DNA of 64,000 nucleotides from Kocuria turfanensis (GTDB lineage Bacteria > Actinomycetota > Actinomycetes > Actinomycetales > Micrococcaceae): positions 2,357,008-2,421,007 of the forward strand of contig NZ_CP014480.1 of the NCBI RefSeq assembly GCF_001580365.1. The letters run 5' to 3'. Under the pieces are notes generated by a model. That model was given only the letters and a program-made list of their open reading frames with translations, was not told where the DNA came from and did no database searches. How positions within the stretch are numbered: the first letter of the stretch is position 1; every line of letters starts with the position of its first letter. Below are positions 6,864-16,636 of this stretch, in pieces. A program made the translations under genes and the position numbers.

Positions 6864-8294
6864 TCACTGCTCCCGCAGCAGCGCCTCCACCGTCCGGGCG
6901 AGGTCCAGCAGCACGGCGTCCGAGCCCGGGCCGGCCGCCAGTTCCAGACCCACGGGCAGCCCCTCCGCGGTGCGCCCGGCGGGAAGGCTGATCCCCGGCG
7001 TGCCGATGATGCCGGCGAGGCCGGAGTGGCGGGTGAAGGTCTCGGACGTGGGCACGCGGCGGCCGTTGAGCTCCACCGTCTGGTCGTCACCGAGCGGGCG
7101 GGCCGTCACCGGGCAGGTCGGCTGCACCACGGCCGTGACGCCCCGGGCCTCCAGCGCCCCGCTGTACAGCCGCAGGGCCAGCCGGCGCGCCTGCTGGGCG
7201 GCCCGGTACTCGTCGTCGGCGGCGCGGAACACCTCGGCCAGCTCCCAGATCCGCCGGACGTCCGGGCTGCCGATCCCGCGCCGGATCTGCTCCAGGGAGG
7301 GCCCGCCGCCCCGGTCCGCCAGGTACGCCTCCAGATCCGGCAGGAACTCGTGCAGGGCGACCGCCATCCCGGCGGCGGCCGCGTGGTCCTGGGCCGGGGA
7401 GATGTCCACCTCGACCAGTTCCGCGCCGGCGGCCTCGAGCGCTCGCAGGGCCGCGCCGAAGACCGAGTCCACCCCGGGCTCCAGGTCCCGGAGGAACAGC
7501 TCGGGGACGCCCAGCCGGAGACCGTGCAGCGGACCGGGACCCTCGTCGTGGACCTCCAGGTGCCGGGCGCGGGGCGGGCCGCTCGGGCGCTCCCCGGCCA
7601 GCAGCGCGTCGAGCAGGACGACGTCGTCCACGGTCCGGGCCATGGGGCCGATCGTGTCCCGGGAGTGGGCGATCGGCAGGACCCCCGACGACGGATAGCG
7701 GCCCAGGGTGGGCCGGAACCCCACGATCCCGCAGAGGGCCGCGGGGATGCGGGAGGAACCGCCCGTGTCCGCGGCGACCGCCGCCGGGACCAGGCCGACC
7801 GCCACGGCCACCGCCGAGCCCCCGCTGCTGCCCCCGGCGGCCAGCGCGGGGTCCAGCGGGTGGTGCACCGGGCCGGAGGAGCCGTTGTTCGAAGTGGTGC
7901 CGAAGGACAGCTCGTGCAGGTTGGTCTTCAGGAACAGGATGGCGCCGGCCTCCCGCAGACGCCGCACCGCGGGGGCGTCCCGGCCCACCACCTGGTCCTC
8001 CAGTGCCCGCGTGCCACCGGTGGTGGGGAACCCGGCCACGTCCACGATGTCCTCGACGGCCACGGGGATCCCCGTCAGGGGGCCCCAGGTCTCCCGGCGG
8101 TCCAGGGCGTGGGCGAAGGCGCGCGCCAGCTCCGGGTCCGCGCTGATCACGGCCCCGAGCCGCTGGGCCGGCGGCAGGCGCTCCAGCAGGGCGTCGAGGT
8201 GCTCCACGTGGCTGATCCGGCCCGCGGCCAGCGCCTCCCGGGTGGTCCGGATGTCCCACGAACAGGGACCGCTGAGGTCTGTGGTGAGCGTCAT
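6864..8294 (-). CDS. Amidase-signature family protein lacking the catalytic lysine
   Basis: 476 residues, amidase-signature fold. The signature is well kept: GGSSGGSA (154-161, cis-Ser157) and DTGGSSRIPA (176-185, nucleophile Ser180). The third member of the Ser-cisSer-Lys triad should be Lys in a GIPVAVKD-like motif; here the motif reads GIPVAVEDIVDVAG with Glu81. The codon is GAG (8052-8054), one base from AAG. Otherwise length and sequence are normal for AtzF/GatA-like hydrolases. Activity on an amide is therefore doubtful. Start ATG at 8294 has only a weak ribosome binding site. Divergent from dnaB. Confidence 0.85.
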   Translation of the reverse strand: MTLTTDLSGPCSWDIRTTREALAAGRISHVEHLDALLERLPPAQRLGAVISADPELARAFAHALDRRETWGPLTGIPVAVEDIVDVAGFPTTGGTRALEDQVVGRDAPAVRRLREAGAILFLKTNLHELSFGTTSNNGSSGPVHHPLDPALAAGGSSGGSAVAVAVGLVPAAVAADTGGSSRIPAALCGIVGFRPTLGRYPSSGVLPIAHSRDTIGPMARTVDDVVLLDALLAGERPSGPPRARHLEVHDEGPGPLHGLRLGVPELFLRDLEPGVDSVFGAALRALEAAGAELVEVDISPAQDHAAAAGMAVALHEFLPDLEAYLADRGGGPSLEQIRRGIGSPDVRRIWELAEVFRAADDEYRAAQQARRLALRLYSGALEARGVTAVVQPTCPVTARPLGDDQTVELNGRRVPTSETFTRHSGLAGIIGTPGISLPAGRTAEGLPVGLELAAGPGSDAVLLDLARTVEALLREQ

Positions 8295-8435
8295 GGTCCA
8301 TGGTGTCCACGGGCGCCGCCGGGCGGCAAGCGGTGTCCGCGGTCGGTGCGAGAATGGTGGGGCCGCCCGCAGACGAGGCGGCGTCGTCGTTCGGTCGTCC
8401 GTGCCCCCGCGCGGGCGCAGGGGAGAGGTGGGCAC

Positions 8436-9791
<1,356 letters not shown>

Positions 9792-10156
9792 AGCGCGTCC
9801 GGCGTCCGGCCGGACGCGAGGCCGGATCTCGGTGCCCACCGCATACGGGCCGCTTGCCGGGGTCCCTCGCCGGAGGTACATCCGGCGTCCCGGAGGATGA
9901 CTGGATCCGTCCGTGCGCCGCGTCATTCTGCGTCCTCGTGCACCGCAGCGCGATGACCACCTGGGCATTCGCTCTCCGTAGGCGTCGATCAGCACACCGT
10001 CGGTGAGGCGAGCCGACCGCCTTCTTGTATTTGCATTGGCACATGGCTGTAATCAGCATGACCGGTGCGCGCAGCAACCCGCTCGGAACGCTTCCTGCGG
10101 TTGCCCCTCACCCGTCCGCAGGGAAGATGCCTGATTCCTGATGACGGAGAACTGCC
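9792..10156. other. Intergenic region between dnaB and the toxin gene
   Basis: 365 bp with no supportable gene. At 9802-9817 GCGTCC-GGCC-GGACGC forms a short 6-bp hairpin just after dnaB, a weak terminator candidate. Around 10020-10060 the sequence becomes AT-richer (TTGTAT, TAATCA) and may hold the promoter of the toxin gene, but no hexamer pair has proper spacing. Confidence 0.4.
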
Positions 10157-13144
10157 ATGTCGGACCTCGCCCCTGATCGACGCCCTCTTCCCCTGGTGCT
10201 CAGTCTTCTGACTGCAGTGTCCCTGATGTTGGGGCTGGCACCGCACCAACCCGTGTTCGCGGCTCCGCGCCATGGAGCAGAGTGCACGATCCAGGGCACC
10301 AGCGGCGCGGACCGTCTCGTGGGGACCACCCAGGACGATGTCATCTGCGGGGAACAGGGGGATGACTTCATCTTCGGCGGTGGCGGCAACGACACCGTGG
10401 TCGGCGGCAATGGGCAGGACGTCCTTTTCGGCGGCCCGGGGGCAGATGTCCTGGAGGGCGGAAACGGCAAGGATCTGCTGATTGGCGGCACCGGCCGGGA
10501 CACCGTCGACGGCGGCAACGCCAAGGACGAGTGCGATGGCGTCTCCGACGGCGACGTGCTGTCCGGCTGCGAGTCCGCCGAGCCGGCGGGGTTGTCGGTC
10601 GAGGACGGCAAACCGGGTGCCGCGGCGGACCCCGACGGCGACAGCCTGCCGCTATGGGTGGAAGAGCGCTTCGGATCTCATCCTCTCGAGTCCGATGTCG
10701 ACGGGGACGGACTGGACGATGCCGAGGAATTGGCCTCGACCACGGATCCGCACCAGGCGGACTCGGACGGCGACGGCCGGCGCGACGGTGACTCCGACAC
10801 GGACGGGGACGGACTGTCCAACCGCACGGAGCTGGATCTGGGCTCGAGCCCGGTGTCCGCCGATGCGGACCGCGACGGCCTCGACGACAGCCAGGAGCGC
10901 CAGTACGGGTCCTCGGCCGCGACCTCCGACACGGACGCCGATGGCCTCACGGACGGCCAGGAGCACCAGCTGGGCACCTCTCCCACCTCCCCGGACACCG
11001 ACGGTGACGGCCTCTCCGATGCGGACGAGTCCTACGACAAGACGGTGTCCACCAAGGACTCCGCGGTCTCGTTGTCCGTGGTGGGTCCGGGCGCGACCGT
11101 GCTGGACACCAGCCTCCAGGAACCGGGCGATGAACGCCTGCGTACCGTCCCCGGCCAGGTCGGGTCTGCCGTGGACGCGGTCGTGGATCCCGGGATCACG
11201 CGTGGAACCCTGTCCTTCACTTTCGACCCCGGCGCCGTGGCCGGCGGTGCAGAACTGACGATCCTGCACTGGGATGCGGCGCGGGCGGTCTTCGAGATCC
11301 CCGCGGACCAGACGGTGGACCTGAGGGCGGGCACGGCGACGGTCACCGCCGACGACTTCTCACCCTTCGTCCTCGTCGACCTCGAGGAGTTCCAGAAGGT
11401 CTGGAACAGTGAGCTGTCGGCTCCGCGGGAGGGCAGCGAGGAGCGTACAGCGGTCGACGCGGTCCTCTCCCTCGACTCGTCGGGCTCCATGGTGTGGAAC
11501 GACCCGAGCGGGATCCGCAAGGAAGCGGCCGTTCAGCTGATCGACTCGCTGCTCGACGGGGACCGTGTGGGAGTCGTGGACTTCGACTCCTTCGCCTACC
11601 TGCGTCAGCAGCTCACCGGTGACTTCGCGGCCGCCAAGCGCGCCGTCCAGCGCATCGATGCCTTCGGCGGCACCGACATCGGCGCCGGGCTGCGAAGTGC
11701 CCTCAACGAGCTCACCCGGGCCGGACGGGCAGACAGCCAGCAGGTGGTCGTGCTGCTGACCGACGGCGAGGGCGCCTACGACCCGGGTCTGACCAGCCGG
11801 GCCGCGTCCATGGGGGTGCGGGTCTACACCGTCGGGCTCGGGGACTCCGTCGACGACGGACTGCTCGGAGACATCGCCGCGCAGACGGGGGGAACGTACT
11901 ACAAGGTCAACCGTGCCGCTGAGCTGCCGGGAATCTTCGACAGCATCGAGGACGAGGTCAACCTCAAGGACAGCGACGGGGACGGGATCGCCGACCGGCA
12001 CGAGACGGAGGGCTTCCGCGACGGCGTCGGCACAACCTACAAGACCGACCCGGACAACCCCGACACCGACGGGGACGGGCTCAGCGACGGAGAGGAAGCG
12101 GGCGAGCTCCGCGAGGACGGGACTGCGGGGGAGAAGACCTACTATCCCGTGCCGACCGATCCGACGCGGGCCGACACCGACGGTGACGATCTGCCCGACT
12201 CCGACGAGGCCGGCATCGGCCCCGACCCCCGCAACCGCGACACCGACGGGGACGGGCTCGACGACTTCACCGAGGTCGACGCCGGCTACGACCCCGAGGC
12301 CGCCGACGGCGACGGCGACGGCATGAACGACGCGGTCGAGGACGCCCAGGGCACGGACCCTGAGGTCTACGACCTGGAGACCTCCGAAAAGGTCGCGGCC
12401 TTCCTCGGCGGCCTGGTCTTCGGCGACGCCGGGGACAGCTGGGCCGCCGACGCGGTCGGCCTGACCGACGAGCTGGAGTCCTCGTCCTGGTACCTGCTCG
12501 GGTGGATAGCCAGCGGTGTGCTCGTGGTCGGTGATGTCCGCGACGTGCTGTACGGGCTCGGCACCGGGCAGTTCGGAGCTGCCGCGCTCTCCGCAGTCGC
12601 GTTCATCCCGATCGGCGGGGACGCAGCGAAGTCGACCGACAACATCTTGACCCAACTGGGCAAGCACCCGGACAAGGCGTACGGCATGCTCGCCGCCCTG
12701 GCCAAGAGCGGCGCCTTCAAGGACCGGCAAGCGGACTTCATGAAGCTCGTCGACGAAGCCGTCACAGTGGGTCTGGTCAAGCCCCTTGCCCGCGACGCGC
12801 AGGTGGCAGGCAGGACCGCCACGGCTCCGTTGTCCGTAGACCGGCGGACAGTGGCGAACTACATCAGCCGCAACAAGATCCAGAACGCCCACTTCAAGAA
12901 AGATCTGGATCAGTTGATCGACACCTATGGCGATGACTTGAATGACATCCGAATGGATCAGCAACAAGTACTGGCAAATGGAACTCAGGCTGGCAAGAAC
13001 CGCCCGGATCTTCAGTACCTGATTGGCAATCAAAGGTACTACCGGGAGTATGACACTCCCTCTTCGAACCGTGCCCTGGAGCATTACCTTCGGATCAAGG
13101 TCAATGATCCCAATGCCATCATTGAACTGATCACCGTTGGATGA
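10157..13144 (+). CDS. Secreted calcium-repeat/vWA polymorphic toxin candidate
   Basis: 995 residues. Signal peptide 1-35 (cleavage after VFA). Residues 47-127 are nine RTX-type nonapeptides (GGxGxDxxx), then thrombospondin-3-like DxDxDGxxD repeats at about 158-292. A von Willebrand A domain spans about 430-600 with a complete MIDAS: D440-x-S-x-S444, Thr506, Asp536. More DxDxDG repeats follow at 605-735. A hydrophobic GD-rich stretch at 745-830 (ending AFIPIGGDAAK) resembles the pre-toxin segment of polymorphic toxins. The last ~110 residues have RPDLQY and YYREYDTPSSNR, a possible PD-(D/E)xK-like nuclease. DNA 12901-13140 is only about 50% G+C against about 70% around it. Two paralogous genes follow directly. 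Toxin function is inferred. Confidence 0.75.
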   Translation: MSDLAPDRRPLPLVLSLLTAVSLMLGLAPHQPVFAAPRHGAECTIQGTSGADRLVGTTQDDVICGEQGDDFIFGGGGNDTVVGGNGQDVLFGGPGADVLEGGNGKDLLIGGTGRDTVDGGNAKDECDGVSDGDVLSGCESAEPAGLSVEDGKPGAAADPDGDSLPLWVEERFGSHPLESDVDGDGLDDAEELASTTDPHQADSDGDGRRDGDSDTDGDGLSNRTELDLGSSPVSADADRDGLDDSQERQYGSSAATSDTDADGLTDGQEHQLGTSPTSPDTDGDGLSDADESYDKTVSTKDSAVSLSVVGPGATVLDTSLQEPGDERLRTVPGQVGSAVDAVVDPGITRGTLSFTFDPGAVAGGAELTILHWDAARAVFEIPADQTVDLRAGTATVTADDFSPFVLVDLEEFQKVWNSELSAPREGSEERTAVDAVLSLDSSGSMVWNDPSGIRKEAAVQLIDSLLDGDRVGVVDFDSFAYLRQQLTGDFAAAKRAVQRIDAFGGTDIGAGLRSALNELTRAGRADSQQVVVLLTDGEGAYDPGLTSRAASMGVRVYTVGLGDSVDDGLLGDIAAQTGGTYYKVNRAAELPGIFDSIEDEVNLKDSDGDGIADRHETEGFRDGVGTTYKTDPDNPDTDGDGLSDGEEAGELREDGTAGEKTYYPVPTDPTRADTDGDDLPDSDEAGIGPDPRNRDTDGDGLDDFTEVDAGYDPEAADGDGDGMNDAVEDAQGTDPEVYDLETSEKVAAFLGGLVFGDAGDSWAADAVGLTDELESSSWYLLGWIASGVLVVGDVRDVLYGLGTGQFGAAALSAVAFIPIGGDAAKSTDNILTQLGKHPDKAYGMLAALAKSGAFKDRQADFMKLVDEAVTVGLVKPLARDAQVAGRTATAPLSVDRRTVANYISRNKIQNAHFKKDLDQLIDTYGDDLNDIRMDQQQVLANGTQAGKNRPDLQYLIGNQRYYREYDTPSSNRALEHYLRIKVNDPNAIIELITVG

Positions 13145-13160
13145 CTCTGGAAAGGCTGGA

Positions 13161-13904
13161 ATGCTCACTGTCCTGGACGAACAGTTCGCTCCCATCACCT
13201 CGTATGCGGTGTTCGTCAATGCTCCCCTGGAACGCATCAAGACATACGAGTCCACGAGAGAGCGGCTCCAGCCAGCGATTCTCACTGAGCTGACCGGTGG
13301 GTTGCGGGAGCTGCTTCCACACCTGGAGCCGCTCTCGATGCCCGCCACCGTGCGCAAGCTGTGGGTGCAGACACGCGAGCCGGAGTGGTCGGTCTACTTC
13401 GCCGGACACGTCCGGGGCACGGAGTCATCCGCCGAAGGGGCAGTGCGCGGGTACTGCCGACATCTGGGCGTACCCGGGCTGGTGATGGCCACCTCTCCGC
13501 ACACCCGCCGTCGGGACGGCACGGGCCGCTTCGGGAACATGGTTTTTTCGATGCACGGGGAGAACGGGGATGGGATACGAATCGTCGCCGCGCAGGTCGG
13601 CGACGACGAGCGGTGGATATTCACGAATGTCGGGGAACTCCAATCCTTCGAGCAGCCCGAGACCTACAAAGCCCGACGGATCCGCGACCGACTCACCAGC
13701 CAGAAGATCGCCGACTACTGCGCGGCTCTAGGCCTCTACCCCTTCGAAGAGGACTTCTACGGACCTCGCGGGCTGCTGTTGGACCAGTCTGCGGCGTACC
13801 TTCAAGGCCGTCAGGAGGTGAATCCGTTGGTGCAGAAGTCGCTGGCGCAGGTCCAGGCCGAGGCCGGGATAGTCCCCGGTGAAGCGGCCGGCCTGCCGGG
13901 CTGA
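13161..13904 (+). CDS. Probable immunity protein, first paralogue
   Basis: 247 residues, no signal peptide or membrane segment, so cytosolic. The ATG at 13161 has a GGAAAGG ribosome binding site and aligns with the start of the second paralogue (EQFAPIT against GQYAPTT); a TTG at 13137 is possible but less likely. The C-terminal half shares RWIFTNVGE, then FE-P-Y, then RLTSQKIADYCAALG and FYGPRGLLL with the gene at 13966-14697. The family is not one I recognise. Position 16 bp behind a secreted toxin-like gene and duplication in tandem are what suggest immunity to that toxin. Confidence 0.65.
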   Translation: MLTVLDEQFAPITSYAVFVNAPLERIKTYESTRERLQPAILTELTGGLRELLPHLEPLSMPATVRKLWVQTREPEWSVYFAGHVRGTESSAEGAVRGYCRHLGVPGLVMATSPHTRRRDGTGRFGNMVFSMHGENGDGIRIVAAQVGDDERWIFTNVGELQSFEQPETYKARRIRDRLTSQKIADYCAALGLYPFEEDFYGPRGLLLDQSAAYLQGRQEVNPLVQKSLAQVQAEAGIVPGEAAGLPG

Positions 13905-13965
13905 GCGCCACCTCGCCCTGCCTGCCTCAGGGTTTCATGACGGAACGAATCACGAAGGAACGCCT

Positions 13966-14697
13966 GTGGAGCTGTTGTTGAACGGTCAGTACGCCCCGAC
14001 GACCGAGGCCATCGGGTTCCTGCAGGCCGATCTGGCGACTGCTGCTCAGGCTCTCGTGGCTTGGCGGGAGCGCGTCCACGGGCCTGGCACCGTGGCCCTG
14101 GAGTGGCTGAACGGGGACCTGACCGAGCTGCTGGGGCGACTGGACCCGCTGGACATCGGTCCCGAGGCGACCATGGAACTGCTGGTGGAGGCCGGTGGCC
14201 GGCAGTGGACCGCCTTCTTCGACTCCTCGGCGGCCGGCCCACAGGTGGAGCCCGCCGTGGGCGTGCTCAGCGAACAGCTGGGGGTGAGGGGTGTGGTCGC
14301 AGCCTGGCGCCCGCACCCCGTAAGAACCGAGGAGGAGGAGATCGACACCGAAGGCCAGTACCTGGACGAGGACGTCCTCGGCGGGGCAGGGGCGACCGGG
14401 TTCTCGATCACCGACCCGGCCGCCGGCCCACCGGACTTCTACCTACGGCAGCTGCGCGCCGAGTACGCCTACGACCAGTGGGAGTTCACCGACGAGGGCG
14501 AGTACCTGGACTTCGAGGACCCTGCCGCCTATGAACTCGAGCGGATCCCCGGCCGCCTCACCCCGGAGCGAGTGGCCACTTACTGCCGAGCCATGGGCAT
14601 CGACCCGTTCAACGCGCAGTTCTACGGCCCCCGAGCCGTCCTCATCCATCGCCCGGTCGAGCCTCTCGACCGCGTCCCCCGCGACCGCTGGCCCTGA
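13966..14697 (+). CDS. Probable immunity protein, second paralogue
   Basis: 243 residues, soluble and acidic. Paralogue of the preceding gene along the whole length: both open with a short strand followed by Q-[FY]-AP-T, and both end with W-FT--GE, RLT----A-YC-A-G--PF and FYGPR. GTG start with a GAAGGAA site, 61 bp after the previous stop codon. It has higher G+C than the first copy, so the duplication is not recent or the copies had different origins. It may protect against a different toxin variant, as tandem orphan immunity genes commonly do. Confidence 0.6.
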   Translation: MELLLNGQYAPTTEAIGFLQADLATAAQALVAWRERVHGPGTVALEWLNGDLTELLGRLDPLDIGPEATMELLVEAGGRQWTAFFDSSAAGPQVEPAVGVLSEQLGVRGVVAAWRPHPVRTEEEEIDTEGQYLDEDVLGGAGATGFSITDPAAGPPDFYLRQLRAEYAYDQWEFTDEGEYLDFEDPAAYELERIPGRLTPERVATYCRAMGIDPFNAQFYGPRAVLIHRPVEPLDRVPRDRWP

Positions 14698-14841
14698 GCC
14701 GGCGGTTCGGTCCGTGGGAGGTATCGGCGGTCCGGCCGGTCCGTGTCCGAACCCGACAGCACTTATCAGCGTGCTGACCCACCTGTAGGATGATCGCAAT
14801 CGCAAAGCACATGCCTCTGTCACGACGACCAGGAGCCCGCC

Positions 14842-15093
14842 ATGAACCGCAACTTCTCCGCCGGTGCCGCCATCACGCTCGTTCTGGGACTGATCCTGGT
14901 CTTCGCCACCAGCGGCAACACGATCAGCCTGGGCTCCTTCGCCATCAGCCTGGTCACGGTGGGGTGGATCCTCACCGTCGTGGGCGCGGTGCTGCTGGTG
15001 ATCTCCCTGATCCCGCGGCGCACCACCACCCAGACCCGACACGTCGACCCCACCGGCCGGGAATCCGTCACCGAGCGCGACTCGCACCTCTGA
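14842..15093 (+). CDS. Two-helix membrane protein (DUF6458-like)
   Basis: 83 residues. Two transmembrane helices at about 6-24 and 29-56 are linked by GNTISLGSFAIS, followed by a basic PRR and a polar tail with a TTQTRHVDP-like sequence. This matches a small actinobacterial family of unknown function that I recall as DUF6458. Start with CAGGAGCC. Independent of the toxin genes by a 144-bp gap in which nothing else is seen. Confidence 0.7.
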   Translation: MNRNFSAGAAITLVLGLILVFATSGNTISLGSFAISLVTVGWILTVVGAVLLVISLIPRRTTTQTRHVDPTGRESVTERDSHL

Positions 15094-15259
15094 GTCCGGC
15101 CGGGCGGATCCTGCGCTCCTGAGGCGTAATTGCCACGGTCACGGCACAGGCCGGGACCACGGAAAAGGGGAGCGCACCCGGGGCCTTCCTGGCCGGCGTG
15201 ACGCACACGCCGCAAGAATCGGGTAATGTCTTCCCGTGGCTCCTGATGGAGCCACGAAT

Positions 15260-15332
15260 GCGGCAGTAGCTCAGCTGGTAGAGCGCCACCTTGCCATGGT
15301 GGAGGTCGCGGGTTCGACTCCCGTCTGCCGCT
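15260..15332 (+). tRNA. tRNA-Gly (anticodon GCC)
   Basis: A 73-nt cloverleaf. The acceptor stem is GCGGCAG/CTGCCGC with discriminator T. The anticodon stem CCACC/GGTGG encloses TTGCCAT, giving anticodon GCC. The T-loop GGTTCGACTCCC is standard. No encoded CCA. It lies between the toxin cluster and an IS21 element. Confidence 0.97.
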
Positions 15333-15750
15333 CTTCCCGTCCCCTCTCGCAGGGCGAGACGGAGGACCTGCCCGTCATCGACGGGTCCAGGTGTCGAACG
15401 CATTCACCGGCCGCAGATGTCCTCGCCACAGAGGTGGCGCGTGATCACGCGGATGCGCGCCGCTCGATCACCACGACTCGATTCCTCGTCCGCAGCACGT
15501 CCGCTGCAGCCCCGCCCGCAGCGATGCCTCACCTGTCCCGGGCAGCGGCCAGCTCAACGGCCGACGACGTCGCCGAGCAACCCAGCAGGCACCACAGATC
15601 ACATGGCCCACGGATGCGGTCGGGACCGACCGGCGTCTCTCCGTAGGAAGCTCGCGCCGGCGCATGGTGCCGGATCGATCCGGCACCACATCCTTGGATG
15701 ACTCACGGATCAGCACGAGGATGCCGCCAGTGCCCCACCGTCCGACCTGC
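15333..15750. other. Gene-free stretch between tRNA-Gly and the IS element
   Basis: 418 bp without a credible coding region; open frames here have irregular codon use. A 6-bp hairpin CCCGTC-ATCGACGGG lies at 15371-15385 just after the tRNA. It ends in the CCTGC target duplication. Before the insertion it would have continued into the rRNA operon upstream region at 18409. Confidence 0.45.
15746..15750. repeat. Left target-site duplication of the IS21 element (CCTGC)
   Basis: CCTGC directly abuts the left end of the element and is repeated at 18409-18413 directly after its right end. Five bp is within the range for IS21-family insertions. Confidence 0.8.
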
Positions 15751-15825
15751 TGTCAACGGTCAGCGGGACTTCCCTGTGGGCGGTCAGGTGATCTCCCCGT
15801 CTGCGGACAGCTGATCTCCCTGTCC
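15751..15825. repeat. IS21 left terminal inverted repeat
   Basis: Starts TGTCAACGGTCAG and carries three to four ATCTCCC-type subrepeats. It aligns with the reverse complement of 18335-18408 with one single-base gap; the best-conserved part is the inner GACGGACAGCT-ATCTCCCTGTCC segment. Confidence 0.8.
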
Positions 15826-15853
15826 GCGGTCAGTTAATCTCCCTCCGGCGGTA

Positions 15854-16636
15854 TCAGGTCAAGGGGACCACCCCGCGTCCGGCGGTGGCCTCGGTGAGCC
15901 GCAGCGAGGTGCCCTCGGTGATGATCACGTGGGCGTGGTGCAGAAGCCGGTCCACGGCTGCGGTGGCCAGGGTCTTGGGCATGATCGTGTCGAACCCTGC
16001 CGGATGGATGTTGCTGGTCACCGCGAGGCTGCGGCGTTCATAGGTCGCATCGACGAGACGGTAGAAGGCCTCGGCGGCGGCCTGGCCCGAGGGCAGCATC
16101 CCGATGTCGTCCACGACGATGAGCTCGGCCCGGGTGATCCGGGCGATGGTCTTGCCGATCGAACCGTCCACCCCGGCCCGGCCGATCGCGGCGGTCAGCG
16201 ACTCGAGGGTGAACCAGGAGACCCGCATCCCGGCGTCGATGACCTGATGGGCCAGGGCCTCGAGGAAGTGGGTCTTGCCCGTGCCCGAAGGCCCCGAGAT
16301 CGCGAGGTTCTCCGCCCGGCCCACCCATTCCAGGGTGGCCAGGGCGGACTGTGTCGGGGCCGGGATCGAAGAATCGCCTGACCGCCAGGACTCGAAGGTC
16401 TTCCCGGCCGGCAGGCCCGCGGCCTTGCGTCGGGCCGCGCGGGTGGCCTCGTCGCGCCCGCGCACCTCTTCGGCCAGCAGCGCACGGAGGACCTCGGTGG
16501 GGTCCCAGCGCTGGGCGCGGGCGGTGGCCAGCACCTCGGGGGCGGCCGCGCGCAGGTAGGGCATCCGCATCCGCTTGAGCACTGCGGCGAGATCGTCGGG
16601 CAACGGCGGCGCTGCCGGGGCGGTGGCCGTGTTCAT
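15854..16636 (-). CDS. istB: IS21 helper ATPase IstB
   Basis: 260 residues, AAA+ ATPase of the DnaA/DnaC type that directs IstA to target DNA. Walker A is GPSGTGKT (115-122), Walker B is ELIVVDDIG (171-179), and the sensor region holds LAVTSNIHP. Full length. Its start codon overlaps the istA stop by 4 nt (ATGA), the usual coupling in this family. Confidence 0.95.
   Translation of the reverse strand: MNTATAPAAPPLPDDLAAVLKRMRMPYLRAAAPEVLATARAQRWDPTEVLRALLAEEVRGRDEATRAARRKAAGLPAGKTFESWRSGDSSIPAPTQSALATLEWVGRAENLAISGPSGTGKTHFLEALAHQVIDAGMRVSWFTLESLTAAIGRAGVDGSIGKTIARITRAELIVVDDIGMLPSGQAAAEAFYRLVDATYERRSLAVTSNIHPAGFDTIMPKTLATAAVDRLLHHAHVIITEGTSLRLTEATAGRGVVPLT

Noticed and set aside
3859..6867. 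Very long open frame on the minus strand (about 1000 codons)
   Set aside because: It runs antisense to rplI and the patatin gene; its codon pattern is the mirror of real genes and it has no family motifs. Similar antisense frames at 40689-43742 and 46116-49007 were left out for the same reason.
10203..10540. RTX haemolysin exported by a type I system
   Set aside because: The repeats are N-terminal and the protein has a Sec signal peptide; no HlyB/HlyD-type genes are present.
15260..15332. tRNA-Gly as attachment site of an integrated element
   Set aside because: No copy of the tRNA 3' end was found near the other edge of the toxin region and no integrase gene is present.
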